From an uncultured Bacilli bacterium (GTDB lineage Bacteria; Bacillota_I; Bacilli_A; RF39; UBA660), in NCBI GenBank assembly GCA_934095845.1, contig CAKOKS010000006.1, positions 1 to 64,000 of the forward strand: 64,000 nt of DNA, read 5' to 3'. A model generated the notes under the pieces. It worked only from the letters and a program-made list of their open reading frames with translations. It had not been told where the DNA came from and made no database searches. The number at the start of each line of letters is the position of its first letter. Positions within the stretch are counted from its first letter, which is position 1. Positions 44,751 to 53,946 of the stretch are shown here, piece after piece. The position numbers were made by a program, and so were the translations under genes.

Positions 44751-46397
44751 TTAGAATATTTCTTTTAATTCTTTTTTAATATCATTAACTACTTTTATTA
44801 AATCAGGATTATACTTTTTACTTTCAGTTACTAATATATTTTTTATAGCTACATTAAACGATTTAGATAAAGCATATTGATAAATTCTCACAGCAACATT
44901 TGTTATTTGAGCTTCTATCGGTATAGATTCTCCACTTATAGAATTTGGATAACCTGTACCATTAAAGTTTTCAAAACTATATTTAATTATATTATTAGCA
45001 ACTAAAAGTGTACCTTCGTCTTTAATATAATTTTTTAATAGTATTTCACCATATTCTATTTCTTCTTTTATAGCATCACTTGTAATAACTGAATCTTTAG
45101 ATAAAGCAATTGAACCTACATTATAAAGTGCACATGTATTTACAATTTTATCAATGTATTTAGCTTCTAAATTATATTTAGGATAGTTATTTGCAAGTGT
45201 TAAAGAAATAAGTCTAACTATTTTCTTTAAAGTATTTGATTCTTTAGAAGTTTCAATATTATTAATTATTTTATTTATTATTATTTCTAATGATTTATTA
45301 TCATTTGCAGTTTTTAATTCTTCATTTTGAACATCAACTATATTTTGTAAGTTATTACTCGATTGATATAGTTTAATAATTTTACCAAATCTTCTTCTTA
45401 TATTTTCTGTATTAAATGGTTTTTCTAACATATCAACAATTTCATATTGATATACTCTTTTTCTTGTTTCTCTTGATTCATCTCCACTTATAATAGCAAC
45501 AGGGATTCTTGAAAATAAATCATTTGAACGCATAAAGTTAAGAACTTCAAATCCATCTGATTCTGGCATTATTAAATCTAAAAGCATACCTACAATGTTT
45601 TCTTTAGAGCCATTTAAATCGTTTGATAAAACATTTTCAGTAATTATATTTATTGCTTCTTCTCCATTTTTAGCAACTAATATTTCATATTCATTTGAAA
45701 ATATTCTTTTTAAAGAGTTTCTTATAATTGATGAATCATCTACAATTAAAATAGAAGGTTTTTTATAACTACTAGAAAGTGCCATTTTATTAAGAATAGC
45801 TTTATTTAATTCAGGATGTTCTTCAGTAACTTTATTAAATACTGAATTAATATATTGTCTTGTTTCTTGATTACTATTCGAGTTTTCAAGTGCATGATTA
45901 ATTAAATAAATGGCATCACTTATACTTTTATTTTCTTTATCAAGTTTTTTCTTATAATCAACTACTTCAGTTTCTAGTTTGTCATTTTCACTTTCGATAT
46001 CTGTTAAACGATTACTAATATCTTCACTCATCATGAAAATCATTTTTTTATTTTCAAATGGTAAATAATTAATAATATTTACAAACCATTTATATTCTCC
46101 AGTTTCACAAAGTTTACGATATTTTACTTTAGTTTCACTGTTACCTCTTTCTCTTTCATTTTCAAGTTTATTAATAGATAATGCATCAAAGTAAGCATTT
46201 AAATCACTTGCTGCTACAAATCTTTTAGCCATTTCAATAAAGTTCATATATGAAAGAGTTTCTTTAATTACTAAACTATTACTAACAGTAAATTCAAATT
46301 TATATACTTTATCTCCAGGTATATCAATTGCATATATATTTGAGTAATTTGCATTGATAATTCTAGATACTTGTTCAATTAATCCCATTTCATTCAT
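44751..46397 (-). CDS. PAS-REC-degenerate HD-GYP signalling protein
   Basis: 548 aa. A PAS-like N-terminus (about 1-130, with YKWFVNIINYLPF), a coiled coil, a receiver domain (about 210-340: ILIVDDSSIIRNSLKR, phospho-acceptor Asp in LLDLIMPESDG, Lys in MLEKPF), and an HD-GYP-like C-terminus: NFNGTGYPNSISGESIPIEA holds the GYP motif. The HD pair is replaced: the place of LLHDIGK reads CALYNVGSIA, and KTHP is missing. c-di-GMP hydrolysis is therefore doubtful. RBS AGGGA before the ATG. Confidence 0.75.
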   Translation of the reverse strand: MNEMGLIEQVSRIINANYSNIYAIDIPGDKVYKFEFTVSNSLVIKETLSYMNFIEMAKRFVAASDLNAYFDALSINKLENERERGNSETKVKYRKLCETGEYKWFVNIINYLPFENKKMIFMMSEDISNRLTDIESENDKLETEVVDYKKKLDKENKSISDAIYLINHALENSNSNQETRQYINSVFNKVTEEHPELNKAILNKMALSSSYKKPSILIVDDSSIIRNSLKRIFSNEYEILVAKNGEEAINIITENVLSNDLNGSKENIVGMLLDLIMPESDGFEVLNFMRSNDLFSRIPVAIISGDESRETRKRVYQYEIVDMLEKPFNTENIRRRFGKIIKLYQSSNNLQNIVDVQNEELKTANDNKSLEIIINKIINNIETSKESNTLKKIVRLISLTLANNYPKYNLEAKYIDKIVNTCALYNVGSIALSKDSVITSDAIKEEIEYGEILLKNYIKDEGTLLVANNIIKYSFENFNGTGYPNSISGESIPIEAQITNVAVRIYQYALSKSFNVAIKNILVTESKKYNPDLIKVVNDIKKELKEIF

Positions 46398-46470
46398 TTT
46401 AATCCCTATCCTTACTATTAGTAATTATATCATGTTAAACATTAGTTGTAAATTAGAGAAATTTTGACAA

Positions 46471-46500
46471 AAAAAAGAAAACTTAAAAAGTTCTCTATCT
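46471..46500 (-). terminator. Terminator of the 46495 gene
   Basis: GAGAACTT, TTT, AAGTTTTC and eight T on the minus strand. Confidence 0.7.
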
Positions 46501-47304
46501 AGATAAAGTTAATTTTACTGAATTTAAGTCTAATGTCGATTTCTTACTTTGTGGATTTTCTGAAAATAAGAATTCATCCTCTAAATAAGGTATAAATTTT
46601 AAGTTATCTGCCATAAATGTTAAATCTGCTCCATGAATTCTAAGTAATTTAATAATATCTTCTACCATTGTTTCTGATCCATTATTCTTTTTACCTAATA
46701 ATGTTAATATATCACTTACTTGAGGATTTTTTTGATTTCTTTCACACTCTTCTATGTAAAGATTAATACTTTCCATTATTGTTCTTACATATTCATAAAC
46801 ACTTGGAGAAGAAAAACCCATTACTTGCATACGATAACTCATAATATAAAACGTTTTTATTTCTTCATTAATAAATTTTATATACGATATTAATAAATTA
46901 TATATAGTTTTTATTTCTCTTTTTATAATACTATCTTCTGTTTCTTTAAAGATAGTGAATGATTTGATTGGTTTTATACTTTCATATTTATCTGCTAATA
47001 CAAAAAAGTCATTTAAGTTATAATTTTCAAAAGGATAATCAAAAATTTTTCCAAATTGGTTCGTTTCATCATGAGTACTAATTTTATCATAGTATGTATT
47101 TGCAAATGTTATTTCATATGCTGGGTTAATTTTTTCAACACCAATTGTTTCATAATTATTATTTAATAAAATATGTAATCCATCTATAGGTGTTCTAACT
47201 AAAATAACATTGTTAAATGCTTCAGCATCTACATTATATAGTCCATATTTATCACATTCTTTTTTAAAATCTTCACTAGCTAATATTTCTTCCCTTTTTT
47301 TCAT
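46495..47304 (-). CDS. Hypothetical protein, 269 aa
   Basis: GGAAGTGG just before the ATG at 47304 (MKKREEILASEDF) sets the start; the frame goes on to 47358 without a site. It is soluble, rich in Tyr/Phe/Asn, and helical in the centre (TFYIMSYRMQVMGFSSPSV). I recognise no family. It is read toward the REC/HD-GYP gene with about 100 nt in between. Confidence 0.55.
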   Translation of the reverse strand: MKKREEILASEDFKKECDKYGLYNVDAEAFNNVILVRTPIDGLHILLNNNYETIGVEKINPAYEITFANTYYDKISTHDETNQFGKIFDYPFENYNLNDFFVLADKYESIKPIKSFTIFKETEDSIIKREIKTIYNLLISYIKFINEEIKTFYIMSYRMQVMGFSSPSVYEYVRTIMESINLYIEECERNQKNPQVSDILTLLGKKNNGSETMVEDIIKLLRIHGADLTFMADNLKFIPYLEDEFLFSENPQSKKSTLDLNSVKLTLSR

Positions 47305-47530
47305 AAGCCACTTCCTTTGTTGATTACATATTGTATTACAAAAGAAGAAAATATGCAAATCTTTTACAGATCATTTTTATCCATTAAGTCAACTAGATTT
47401 TTTGATGAAAAAACAGTGAATTTATTAATCTAATTTTATAAACAAAATAAATAAGCACAAATATTTTTAATCTTATCTTTAATCCTTATTATCTTCCTTT
47501 TATTATTATTGTTATCTAAAACTATAATAT
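47305..47530. other. Intergenic region, no gene recognised
   Basis: AT-rich stretch between the hypothetical gene and the candidate small RNA. I see no frame with a ribosome site or clear hairpin. Confidence 0.4.
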
Positions 47531-47641
47531 AAAAGAAAATCACCTAACTCAGCAATGATTTAGGTGAACACCATTTTTAAGGCAACACTCAACATGCTAA
47601 TATTAAATGTCCCTTTTTTATTGTATGCAAGTTTCCTTGAC
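47531..47641 (-). ncRNA. Candidate small RNA
   Basis: A promoter (TTGTTA, 17 nt, TATTAT at 47648-47653) precedes about 110 nt that end in TCACCTAA ... TTAGGTGA and TTTTCTTTT. The transcript would contain CAAG-GAAA-CTTG, a GNRA-type tetraloop, and GGTG-TT-CACC. No frame of note is present. I do not recognise the family. Confidence 0.4.
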
Positions 47642-47719
47642 ATATTCATAATATCATAAATAAGGTATTTTAACAAGTCACTTTATTGGTTAACAATACT
47701 TTCTTATATTAATATTTAA

Positions 47720-48702
47720 TTATTCATTTTGGTTATCTAAACTTTTAACCATTTTTTTTACTTCTTCATTTCCAATTGGTGTAATAGTTGCTTTTACTTC
47801 AGGATCTTCATCCCAATAATATATTCTGTTCCATCTATTTCATAACTTTCTTTTAATTTTAAAGTTGGTATGTCTATTTCTAATGATTTTATATAAGCTC
47901 CATAAGACATATTTATTAAATCTTCATAACCTTTAAATAACAATTTATAATTTGCATAAGCTAAATATCCATTTGAAGAAGAACTAATTTTTAAGTTTGT
48001 ATCTTGTTGATATAAAATTGCTACTCTTTTTGAAAGAACATTATAAAGTTCGATTAATTCTTTTCTTATTGATTTAACACCGATAATATTAGCCAAATCC
48101 ATTTCAAATAAATATTTTTCCATGTCCTTACATTGTTTTGGCCAAGCATGATTTTGAATTTGTATATCTGTATAACTATTCCAAATACTAGTTATAATCT
48201 CAGCCGCGATACACTTTCCTATAGATAGATTTTGTTCATCTACTTCAATTGATTCATCAATTTTTCTTTTTGGAAAATTAGTTAACCATTCTTTAATAAT
48301 ACTTCTTATTTTAAAAGTTTGGCCTTTATAATCATCATATTTTCCCATTCCTTCATCCATAAAATATGTATTAATAACACTTCTATCATAATCACTTAAT
48401 CTATAATTTGCTTTAATTAAATAATCACTATATTCAATATCCATATGTGGTTGTATTATTTTTTCTTGTTTTATCCATAAAGTTGTTGACCAGTCACTAT
48501 CTGATTTACGTTCAAAGAATCTTTTAAATAATTTTTCACTATCATACAATGAATCTTCAACTGGCATTTGTTTTTCAAAAAAACGTAGGAAAATCATAAA
48601 TTCTGATGCTAAAAAACTTGGTTCATAACCATTTTTGACCTTACACATCATAAACTCTACTATTAAATCATCTACTGTTAACTTATGTTCTAAATTTACC
48701 AT
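47720..48702 (-). pseudogene. Hypothetical protein with C-terminal frameshift
   Basis: GGAGGG lies five bases before ATG 48702 (MVNLEHKLTVDDL). The frame runs to 47794, ending IIGMKILK. In the next frame the sequence continues YYWDEDPEVKATITPIGNEEVKKM and ends SLDNQNE at 47720, which fits better as the native end. A two-base change in ATATATT near 47813 explains this. The protein is soluble, with no family recognised; it resembles cargo genes of mobile elements. Either the longer or the shorter product may be functional. Confidence 0.55.
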
Positions 48703-48802
48703 AAAACCCTCCATAAATACAAAAATACTATTTTATATCACATTTTAATTAAAAATAAATAATCAGTCATATCGTATTAACTAATTACTTATTTTTCATA
48801 AA

Positions 48803-49204
48803 TTATAAATTTTTAGTTTGAGAAAATTGATTAGCTATAATACCATTTTGAGGCATAATCATATGAAAACCATTTGGAGTTGTTAGCATTCCTATTCCAT
48901 TGGAACCTTCAATGTTATAAATCGCATTATCCCATTCATTATTAGTGTTCATTGCTTTTAGTTCTTCTAATGGAGTAAATTCACCAAAAAAATACATTTC
49001 ATCATCTTCACTAAGTATCTTCTTTTTAGTTTTACCAAATTCTTCATATTCGACATAATCAATAAATTTGAAAGCAGCCAATCCATTTTGATAAGTAATT
49101 AAACTAGGATCTTTGCTTTCTACTTTTGATATACCTTCATCTAAACCTATAAAATGATTGTCCCAATATGTTTTTACTCCTGTATAAAATCTTAGATAAC
49201 TCAT
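48803..49204 (-). CDS. Hypothetical protein, 133 aa
   Basis: Starts MSYLRFYTGVKTYWDNHFIG behind GGAGGG. It has aromatic and acidic residues (FIDYVEYEEFGK, DDEMYFFGEF), with no membrane segment. The function is unknown. It shares a strand and neighbourhood with the frameshifted gene, about 100 nt upstream. Confidence 0.55.
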   Translation of the reverse strand: MSYLRFYTGVKTYWDNHFIGLDEGISKVESKDPSLITYQNGLAAFKFIDYVEYEEFGKTKKKILSEDDEMYFFGEFTPLEELKAMNTNNEWDNAIYNIEGSNGIGMLTTPNGFHMIMPQNGIIANQFSQTKNL

Positions 49205-49352
49205 TATTTCACCCTCCTTTTTAATAAATATATTTAATTATTGTGTAAAAAAGGTAAGTTCTCTAATAAACACATTAATTAAATAATTGAGATTTATTAT
49301 AGCATAAACTTTAGTATATTAAAACCCAAACTTTTATAGTCTAAATTTTAAA
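49205..49352. other. Intergenic, nothing recognised
   Basis: AT-rich stretch between the 133-aa gene and the KilA-N remnant. Confidence 0.4.
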
Positions 49353-49755
49353 TTATTTGGTTTCGATCAAAGCTTTATTGTTTTCATTTATTTTTTCTTA
49401 TAATAATTCTAATTCTTTTATTAGGTATAATTTGAATTCTGGACTTAACCAACTAGCAAATTCAAATGCTATATCAGGATGTGCAAATGTTCCACCTTCA
49501 TATCTTCCAGATTTTGAAACAATTCCAATTGCATTAGTTTCTTTAGTCCATTTTTGTGGGGACATTTTAAATTTATTACTACCTGCTTCATTTTTAAAGG
49601 GGTGGCGAATTCGCCACCCCTTTAAAATTTTCATTATTTATTCTTTCCCACAATCCTAAATAAGAAATAACTTCTTTATTTCTCATCCAATCTCTAATTG
49701 GAAATCTTGGTTCTTCGGCATCAGCATATCTTGCCATATCAGTTAATGATATATA
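49353..49755 (-). pseudogene. KilA-N remnant with palindromic insertion
   Basis: The remains of a relative of the 5173-6066 protein: YISLTDMARYADAEEPRFPI, GLWERINNENF, then a break at a 36-bp palindrome; after it (frame change) KNEAGSNKFKMSPQKWTKE, HPDIAFEFASWLSPEF and ELELL, then TAA in place of the Gln codon, then EKINENNKALIETK. The middle of the protein (about 120 residues) is missing. The copy cannot make a full KilA-N protein. Confidence 0.8.
49592..49627. repeat. 36-bp perfect palindrome inside KilA-N remnant
   Basis: The centre GAATTC is surrounded by GGTGGC and GCCACC and flanking C/G and A/T runs; each arm is 18 nt. It is GC-rich in AT-rich DNA and replaces codons of the KilA-N reading frame. 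Confidence 0.9.
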
Positions 49756-49835
49756 ATATATATTCTTCTTTCTAAATATTCATTTTCTAAAATCAATTTT
49801 ATCATAAAACTTGCTTAATAATTTTTATAATTATT

Positions 49836-49936
49836 AAAAAACGAACTAAATAAATTAGTTCGAGTTATTATCATTCTGGTGCGATAGTTAAGATAGTCCG
49901 AAACCATCACAACAAATAAATAAACAATTTAATTCT
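49836..49936 (-). ncRNA. Candidate small RNA or tRNA-trailer scar (copy 2)
   Basis: An extended -10 (TGGTATAAT, TATAAT at 49943-49948) is followed by about 100 nt with TTTGTTGT, a variable part, GCACCA and a CGAACTAA ... TTAGTTCG hairpin with six T. The same elements occur in the same order in 6481-6586. The two KilA-N loci both have such a unit upstream. No tRNA fold can be made. Confidence 0.4.
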
Positions 49937-49987
49937 ATAATCATTATACCATGACTTTTACTAATTTTGATAAATTATTTTTATAAA

Positions 49988-50026
49988 AATGAAAAAGACC
50001 TAAGGCTTCTAAAGTTTCCTAGGCAC
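49988..50026 (-). repeat. Hairpin/terminator repeat downstream of Abi gene
   Basis: On the minus strand GTGCCTAGG ... CCTTAGG and TCTTTTTC. 37 of 39 positions match 50963-51001. As a terminator it would end the Abi message. Confidence 0.7.
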
Positions 50027-50059
50027 TTTTCAATATTATTATATGCTATGAATTAATAT

Positions 50060-50947
50060 TTATACAATGTAATGGTCCTTATCAAATCCCATTACTTTTA
50101 ATACTTCATCAATAGTAATTGAAGTTAAATTATTCTTTAAATTATCTAATTCTTTTGTAATTAAACTTCTCATTCCTATTACTTGATCATTTTCTAATAA
50201 CAATTCTAAAGATTTAATTATTATATACATATTGGTATGTAATGCTTTATCTGGTGATTTTTTAGTTTTATCTAATCTAATATAGAATGTGCTTCTATAA
50301 GTATATAATCTATCATCATGAGCTGCTATATTACGAACTGAAGTTAAATTACCAAGAATGTTCTTTAATATTCTATCATTTATATGAAATTGTTTACTTA
50401 TTTCTTGTCTATCTTGTTGTTTCATTAAACCATAAAACTTACTTATAGTTCCAAGTGATAATATTTTAGTTACTGCCCAAGGTGGAACAAAACCATATTT
50501 ACTCATATAATGAGTTATTGCATCATGTTTGCCATTTCCTTTATCAACTTCATTTTTTATTTCTTCAATTAGTTTTTCCATATGTTCTAAATTAGAATTA
50601 TCATCTTTTAAATCAAAGTTATTAATATTTAAATAATCTTCTAGTCCATACTTTTCAGCAAATAGATTAGCAATTTTAGTTTTTATTACTGCTTCTATTT
50701 CAAGAATATATTTAAGCATTATTATTTTTAAATTCTTATCAAATTTATACATTGCAAATATTTCTTCAAATGAAGCATTATCTTTATAGTTTTCTCCTAT
50801 TTTAAATATCCATTTATAGGAGTTTACTATTGAATAATAAGAATACTTTTCAATTAAATATCTAACATTATTTTCATCTTTTATTGATACACCTTTTGAA
50901 TTTAATATTTCTATTAATTCATTTGTTGATTTAAATTCTTTAACCAT
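50060..50947 (-). CDS. Abi_2 (AbiD/AbiF-type) family HEPN protein
   Basis: 295 aa. The pattern SYYSIVNSYKW, FKIGENYKD, FAMYKFDKNLK and the C-terminal motif RNIAAHDDRLYTYR (R-x4-H) identify the Abi_2 family, whose members are HEPN-type RNases in abortive-infection systems. AGGAGG precedes the ATG. A promoter and a hairpin leader precede it and a near-identical hairpin follows it. It could be a toxin limited by its own RNA; some AbiF-type proteins are known to be linked with conserved upstream RNAs. It lies downstream of the YobI-like NTPase. Confidence 0.88.
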   Translation of the reverse strand: MVKEFKSTNELIEILNSKGVSIKDENNVRYLIEKYSYYSIVNSYKWIFKIGENYKDNASFEEIFAMYKFDKNLKIIMLKYILEIEAVIKTKIANLFAEKYGLEDYLNINNFDLKDDNSNLEHMEKLIEEIKNEVDKGNGKHDAITHYMSKYGFVPPWAVTKILSLGTISKFYGLMKQQDRQEISKQFHINDRILKNILGNLTSVRNIAAHDDRLYTYRSTFYIRLDKTKKSPDKALHTNMYIIIKSLELLLENDQVIGMRSLITKELDNLKNNLTSITIDEVLKVMGFDKDHYIV

Positions 50948-50962
50948 TTTTACCTCCTATTA

Positions 50963-51008
50963 AATGAAAAAGACCTAGGGCTTCAAAAGTTTCCTAGGCA
51001 CATCTCGA
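50963..51008 (-). ncRNA. Hairpin leader RNA upstream of the Abi gene
   Basis: Transcription from the promoter at 51014-51042 would start near 51007 and immediately make GTGCCTAGG, a 12-nt loop AAACTTTTGAAGC and CCTAGGT, followed by CTTTTTC. The hairpin ends in a T-run and so can act as terminator, with the ribosome site AGGAGG just beyond. The second copy is at 49988-50026 (37/39 identity). It is laid out as in type III toxin-antitoxin loci: promoter, RNA with terminator, toxin gene. Confidence 0.6.
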
Positions 51009-51013
51009 TAAAT

Positions 51014-51042
51014 AATATACACTATTTATTGATAAAATGCAA
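51014..51042 (-). promoter_or_regulatory. Promoter of the Abi leader
   Basis: TTGCAT (51037-51042), 17 nt, TATATT (51014-51019). Confidence 0.65.
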
Positions 51043-51075
51043 TACTTTTGAAGAAAAATTTATTTAATTATTCTA

Positions 51076-53865
51076 TTATATAAATTCTAAAATTTTTCTT
51101 CTTGCATCTAATTGTTGTAAGCATTCTTTGTTTTTAGTTAATGTTTTGAGATTACTTTTAGTTGATTTCTTTAAGCCTTTATTTCTATTATATTCTCCTA
51201 ACAATTTAAATACTATTTTAATATCTTTAACATTTATTTTATTAATTTTTGATAAATATTTATTAATAAATACATCATTATTAGTATTTAATACTGATTC
51301 AATTATATCAACTCTTTGAGGCAAATCATTAAATAATATTAGTCTGCTTTCATCAAGTTTGCTCATATTCACATTTTTGTATAAATACTGTTTCATATTA
51401 TTCCCAACTTTGCATTTCCAATTTTTTCGATATTCGTATTCACTGACATATCTTTCTGCTAAGTTATCAAATTTATCATCCTCTATTTCATAAAAGTTTT
51501 CATTAAGTCTTGTGGATATAACATAATATTGATAATAACCATTTTTATAAAATTGTTCACGAATATTTTTAGAAAAACCAAAAACAGTATTATCTCGTGA
51601 ATAATCATCTAATAATTTCATACTATTGGTATATATTTTACCACATTTATCTAGATAATTCTTATATGAAACAATATTAGTTTTTAAATCAGTTTTTTTC
51701 AGATTTCCTAAATAATAATCATCAAATTTTTGACAATAATAATTTATATAATTTAAAAACTTGTTATAATTATTAACATTATCTAATTCCAATTTTGTTT
51801 TAGATATTTCTAATATTTTTAAATACTCACTATCTCTAAAATCATATTCATTTAATCTTATTGAATAGAAAAAATTATTATACATTTCATTTGTAATATT
51901 GTTGTTTTTTGACAAAGATATTAATAAATCAATAATTGATTGTTTACTTGTTTTTTGTTTTTTTAATACATTTATATAATTGTTTAAACAATCCTCGTCA
52001 ATCATTTCAAAATTGGTAAGTTTTATTATTGTTTGGAAACTATTTATATAGCTAATTTCTTCGCCACTTATTAAATGATTTTCTCCCATAAAAATATCGG
52101 AAATGATTGCAGATTCATTACCTAATTCTTTAACTATTTTTTTTCTTAAAGTTAAAATTTTTTCCTTATCTAATTCTTTTATTTTTGATAAATGATACTT
52201 AAAATATTCATTTAATATAGTTTTGTATTCATTTTTATTTAATTTTTTTAAATTTTCAATTAAATTATGAAATTGATCAAAATTGGATAACAAATCAAAA
52301 TTTTTTTCTAATGTATTACAAAAGGCTTCATATTCTTTGTTATAAGCAATAATAAGTAACTTAGGATACTTAAAAGTAATTTTAGGGAGAAAAGCGTAAT
52401 TGGCTCTTTTAGACAAAATATCATATATTTCTATTTCCTTTAATTTTTTTAATGATATATTTAAGTTTTTTGAGTCTTCATCATAAAAAATTGCGTTATA
52501 TAACTCATATTCATATATATTGTATGATTCCTTATTTTTAGGAAATTTATAAAAATAATAGTTATAATCAACTGATATATATTTAGAATCTAATCCCTCT
52601 AATAAAACATTGTTTTCTTTATCATCAATTCCTAACTCTTTAAAATTTCTATTGCTATTTGCATAGTTTATTAATATTAGATTTATTAGATTTTCATTTA
52701 TTAATTTTTCATATAGTTTATTATATTCATCCTCTAAATATGATATAAACAGGCATTTATCAAAATTTGCTTTAATTCCAGATTCATTAACTGATAAGTA
52801 TAGAGAAATAGCAAAATTATATCTATGCTTTATATCTCTTATTTTAATACGTTCTCCCTTATATAAATATCTCCAATTTTTTAAATTCTTTTCATTTGGA
52901 ATTTTTATTCCTTCTGGTATCTGATTTTGCTTTGCATTAATTAATGACCAAATTATAGAGTCATAATCATGAATATTTATTTGGTTTAAATTTACTATAA
53001 AATCAAATATTTTTTCATATATATTCTTTATTTGATTTATATTATTATCCTCATTATCCCTATTATTTAATTCATTTAACTGATTTGAAGACTTTAATGA
53101 AACTATAAAAATAACTTTTTGTTTTGGAATAGGTTCTTTATAAAATTTATAAAATTCTTTCAAATATTCTAAAATTGTATCTGAATTATCATATCTATCT
53201 AATTCCTCTAAACAAATTATTAAATCACCAGCGTTTTTATTTTTTAAATAGTATTCACCTATTATTTCATTATATACATCTTTAGTATCATTTTCATCTA
53301 TTATTCTAAAATTGTCTTCAGCTTTTTTATAAGCGATAACTGGTTTATAATAAATTACACATAATACAGTTAAAATAGCTATTAAAGAGTACCCAATAAG
53401 ACTTAATTCTGATATAAAAATAGTAATAAATCCTAATTTTTCTAATATGCATAATATGTAGTAAAAAAATAATATTAAAGCAAATATTGAATTATTATAT
53501 TTAAATTTGATATCAAATATATTATAATTTTTATCAATTTTCTTTTTATAATAATTCTTGTTTCCTATATCGAGTTTATCAATTAGTTGGTGCAAAAATA
53601 TTCTATGTATATCTATTTTATTGTCTTCATTGCTACTATAACAATTCCATAAATTAATCTTTATTAGATTATTATTTTTTGATTTTTGTTTTGCATCTAA
53701 CATATTTATCAAAGTACTTTTACCAGAACCATAATCAGCAATCAGGCCAATAAACTTTGCACCATTACTTATTGCACTTTCTAATGAATATAAATAAGAG
53801 TCAAATCCTATCCAATCTTCTTTTGCTACACCTTCAATAAGAAAATAATTTTTGTTTTCCTCCAT
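51076..53865 (-). CDS. YobI/KAP-like membrane P-loop NTPase
   Basis: 929 aa. Walker A is ADYGSGKST (about residues 43-51); two adjacent membrane helices (about 118-175) are inserted in the NTPase domain, then Walker B with LIICLEELDRYDN. The inserted membrane pair and the E-(E/D)-LDR box are features of KAP and YobI-type NTPases. The C-terminal 600 residues are helical, with many Lys, Asn and Ile. Several such proteins are linked with phage defence; here it sits in a mobile element beside an Abi gene. A defence role is inference. The start is near a GGAGG. Confidence 0.65.
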   Translation of the reverse strand: MEENKNYFLIEGVAKEDWIGFDSYLYSLESAISNGAKFIGLIADYGSGKSTLINMLDAKQKSKNNNLIKINLWNCYSSNEDNKIDIHRIFLHQLIDKLDIGNKNYYKKKIDKNYNIFDIKFKYNNSIFALILFFYYILCILEKLGFITIFISELSLIGYSLIAILTVLCVIYYKPVIAYKKAEDNFRIIDENDTKDVYNEIIGEYYLKNKNAGDLIICLEELDRYDNSDTILEYLKEFYKFYKEPIPKQKVIFIVSLKSSNQLNELNNRDNEDNNINQIKNIYEKIFDFIVNLNQINIHDYDSIIWSLINAKQNQIPEGIKIPNEKNLKNWRYLYKGERIKIRDIKHRYNFAISLYLSVNESGIKANFDKCLFISYLEDEYNKLYEKLINENLINLILINYANSNRNFKELGIDDKENNVLLEGLDSKYISVDYNYYFYKFPKNKESYNIYEYELYNAIFYDEDSKNLNISLKKLKEIEIYDILSKRANYAFLPKITFKYPKLLIIAYNKEYEAFCNTLEKNFDLLSNFDQFHNLIENLKKLNKNEYKTILNEYFKYHLSKIKELDKEKILTLRKKIVKELGNESAIISDIFMGENHLISGEEISYINSFQTIIKLTNFEMIDEDCLNNYINVLKKQKTSKQSIIDLLISLSKNNNITNEMYNNFFYSIRLNEYDFRDSEYLKILEISKTKLELDNVNNYNKFLNYINYYCQKFDDYYLGNLKKTDLKTNIVSYKNYLDKCGKIYTNSMKLLDDYSRDNTVFGFSKNIREQFYKNGYYQYYVISTRLNENFYEIEDDKFDNLAERYVSEYEYRKNWKCKVGNNMKQYLYKNVNMSKLDESRLILFNDLPQRVDIIESVLNTNNDVFINKYLSKINKINVKDIKIVFKLLGEYNRNKGLKKSTKSNLKTLTKNKECLQQLDARRKILEFI

Positions 53866-53946
53866 CTACTACCTCCTACTAAAAAAGGGCATAGTATTCC
53901 TTATATTTAATAAGTCTTTACTAGCCCTTATTCAAAATTATTTTTA

